From CAVRUD01 sp963849635 (GTDB lineage: Bacteria > Chloroflexota > Chloroflexia > Thermomicrobiales > UBA6265), in contig CAWKIA010000018.1 in assembly GCA_963849635.1 (NCBI GenBank), positions 62,001 through 126,000 of the forward strand: DNA of 64,000 nt. The letters run 5' to 3'. Position 1 is the first letter of the stretch, and each line of letters starts with the position of its first letter. Under the pieces are notes generated by a model. That model made no database searches. It was not told where the DNA came from and saw nothing but the letters and a program-made list of their open reading frames with translations. A program made the translations under genes and the position numbers. Of the stretch, positions 63,895-64,000 are shown piece by piece.

Positions 63895-64000
63895 CGCACC
63901 ACGTCTTGGTCATCGGCGGCGGACAGAACGTCGAACACGAGGTCTCATTGGAATCCGCCGCCGGCATCGCGGGTGCGCTGCGCTCCCGTGGTTTCGAGGT
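63891..64000 (+). CDS. D-alanine--D-alanine ligase family protein (3' end outside window)
   Basis: Only the first 36 residues are visible. They contain the family start VIGGGQNVEHEVSLESA, corresponding to the ATP-grasp ligase N-terminal domain (EHEVS motif). ATG 63891 overlaps the racemase stop. Whether it makes D-Ala-D-Ala, D-Ala-D-Lac or D-Ala-D-Ser depends on residues outside the window. Confidence 0.85.
   Translation, partial: MTHHVLVIGGGQNVEHEVSLESAAGIAGALRSRGFE

Overview
The window is about 64 kb of GC-rich bacterial chromosome, gene-dense on both strands, with many overlapping start and stop codons. Gene content is housekeeping: primary sigma factor, LepA, AspRS, RuvC, Pth, S20, MurE, MurJ, ParB and a Tat subunit. 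A best guess for the host is a Chloroflexota bacterium, possibly Thermomicrobia-like. The reasons are a UPF0182 membrane protein, a homocysteine methyltransferase/MTHFR fusion, a B12-domain plus MeaB pair, and a FemX-MurE envelope operon. That placement is inference and was not tested by any search. No rRNA, tRNA, insertion sequence, prophage or CRISPR array was found.

Layout. 1-2.4 kb: aminopropyltransferase-like gene (cut by the window edge), pgeF and yggS. 2.4-7.8 kb: UPF0182 protein, a WalJ-type hydrolase, a small membrane protein and an HTH regulator. 7.8-13 kb: a leftward run tatA-tgt-acpS-nnrD-CBS-alr from one extended -10 promoter. 13.1-16.1 kb: pth, a 3-hydroxyacyl-CoA dehydrogenase, a B12-binding mutase domain and meaB. 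16.1-19 kb: larB, tlyA, ruvC and yebC leftward. 19-20.6 kb: the primary sigma factor behind a leader with its own promoter, short peptide ORF and terminator. 20.6-31.9 kb: amine oxidase, fabF, holA, rpsT, murJ, lepA, mazG and aspS. 31.9-38.3 kb: a tightly overlapped leftward operon (43-aa microprotein, 600-residue unknown protein, HEAT protein, FemX, MurE, beta-propeller lipoprotein). 38.4-48.9 kb: moxR and a polysaccharide/envelope cluster (glycosyltransferase, flippase-like protein, two O-antigen-ligase-like proteins, a glycosidase-like membrane protein), led by the methyltransferase/MTHFR fusion. 49-55.2 kb: AIM24-like protein and a cyanophycin locus (cphB, cphA and a convergent Mur-ligase-like companion). 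55.4-59.9 kb: CPBP protease, parB, two hypotheticals and an Fsr-type exporter. 60-64 kb: a vancomycin-resistance-like locus (vanS, vanR leftward; vanY, alanine racemase, ddl rightward) that looks actinobacterial and possibly acquired.

Eight conserved genes are broken by what looks like a single-base frame change (yebC, amine oxidase, murJ, femX, flippase, cphA, Mur-ligase companion, van racemase). Most sit in very short homopolymers, and several of the genes are normally essential. Residual assembly indels are the simplest explanation, so each is annotated here as one gene with the break position given.

The items most worth following are the sigA leader, the microprotein/600-residue/HEAT/FemX/MurE operon, the glycosidase-like protein whose two catalytic glutamates appear replaced by arginine, and the van-like locus.
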